From the NCBI RefSeq assembly GCF_026000775.1, contig NZ_AP026830.1, forward strand, positions 891,056 to 955,055: a DNA stretch of 64,000 nt, written 5' to 3'. The stretch is from Vulcanisaeta souniana JCM 11219. GTDB lineage: Archaea > Thermoproteota > Thermoprotei > Thermoproteales > Thermocladiaceae. The notes under the pieces were generated by a model. It ran no database searches and was not told the DNA's origin. It worked only from the letters and a program-made list of their open reading frames with translations. Shown here piece by piece: positions 63,875-64,000 of the stretch (within the stretch, counting starts at the first letter, position 1; every line of letters starts with the position of its first letter). A program made the position numbers and the translations under genes.

Positions 63875-64000
63875 ATGGACTACCCAAGGTTAAGTAACAT
63901 GAGTATATGGATGAAGTCAGTATTGCTCCTAGTAGCTTTATACCTCCTGATGGCGTTGCGTAATTCATCGAAGTTTATGTTCACGCCTATGACTGACCTA
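63875..64000 (+). CDS. Membrane protein, N-terminal part (runs off the window)
   Basis: The ATG at 63875 is open to the window end (42 codons). A short polar start is followed by a hydrophobic span (WMKSVLLLVALYLLMAL) and then SSKFMFTPMTDL. Too little is present to name the family. Confidence 0.45.
   Translation, partial: MDYPRLSNMSIWMKSVLLLVALYLLMALRNSSKFMFTPMTDL

Overview
The window looks like chromosomal DNA of a hyperthermophilic crenarchaeon of the Thermoproteales, most like Vulcanisaeta or Caldivirga. The signs are PaREP1-family proteins, archaemetzincin, PDCD5, Nog1-like GTPase and PhoH-KH genes, a tRNA-Thr with encoded CCA, and many leaderless genes with a TATA box about 22-30 nt before an ATG, GTG or TTG start. 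The genus is an inference; no rRNA is present.

Bases 1-27,000 are an accessory, decaying region. It holds toxin-antitoxin genes (fused HEPN-MNT, three VapBC loci of which one has lost its toxin body), two PaREP1 genes, a retropepsin-like protein and its dead copy, a broken AAA ATPase, a broken ACT-V4R regulator, ABC-ATPase debris, a nuclease-only TnpB and loose IS200/IS605 ends. Housekeeping genes lie between them: PDCD5, DedA, a MobA-like transferase, an ornithine cyclodeaminase-family enzyme, CbiZ, ThpR, the beta subunit of a 2-oxoacid:ferredoxin oxidoreductase and an aldo/keto reductase. At 14.7-17.3 kb a small P-loop ATPase is divergent from two unknown genes and is bracketed by GC-rich hairpins. 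This is the least explained block.

Bases 27,000-42,200 mix metabolism (ProC, a cystathionine gamma-synthase-type enzyme, a sulfide dehydrogenase-like flavoprotein, an MBL hydrolase, two metallophosphoesterases, GNAT) with membrane and surface proteins. Two large surface paralogs (22.4-24.1 kb and 39.8-41.5 kb) share an almost identical upstream element, and a dead third copy lies at 38.9-39.15 kb.

Bases 42,200-64,000 are denser and more core-like: Nog1-like GTPase, LOG-family protein, PhoH-KH, hexulose phosphate isomerase, a pyruvoyl decarboxylase, a two-ATPase HerA/VirB4-type operon, archaemetzincin, SUMT, QueD-like, VWA protein, amidohydrolase, a GH57/wHTH/half-glycosyltransferase glucan cluster, Sir2, M16 peptidase, tRNA-binding protein, PUA protein and a solitary N6-adenine DNA methyltransferase. 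Genes run off both window ends: a pectinacetylesterase-like protein at the left and a membrane protein at the right.

Several genes carry one-base frameshifts at short G runs. These could be real decay or sequencing error, and this matters for how the pseudogene calls are read.
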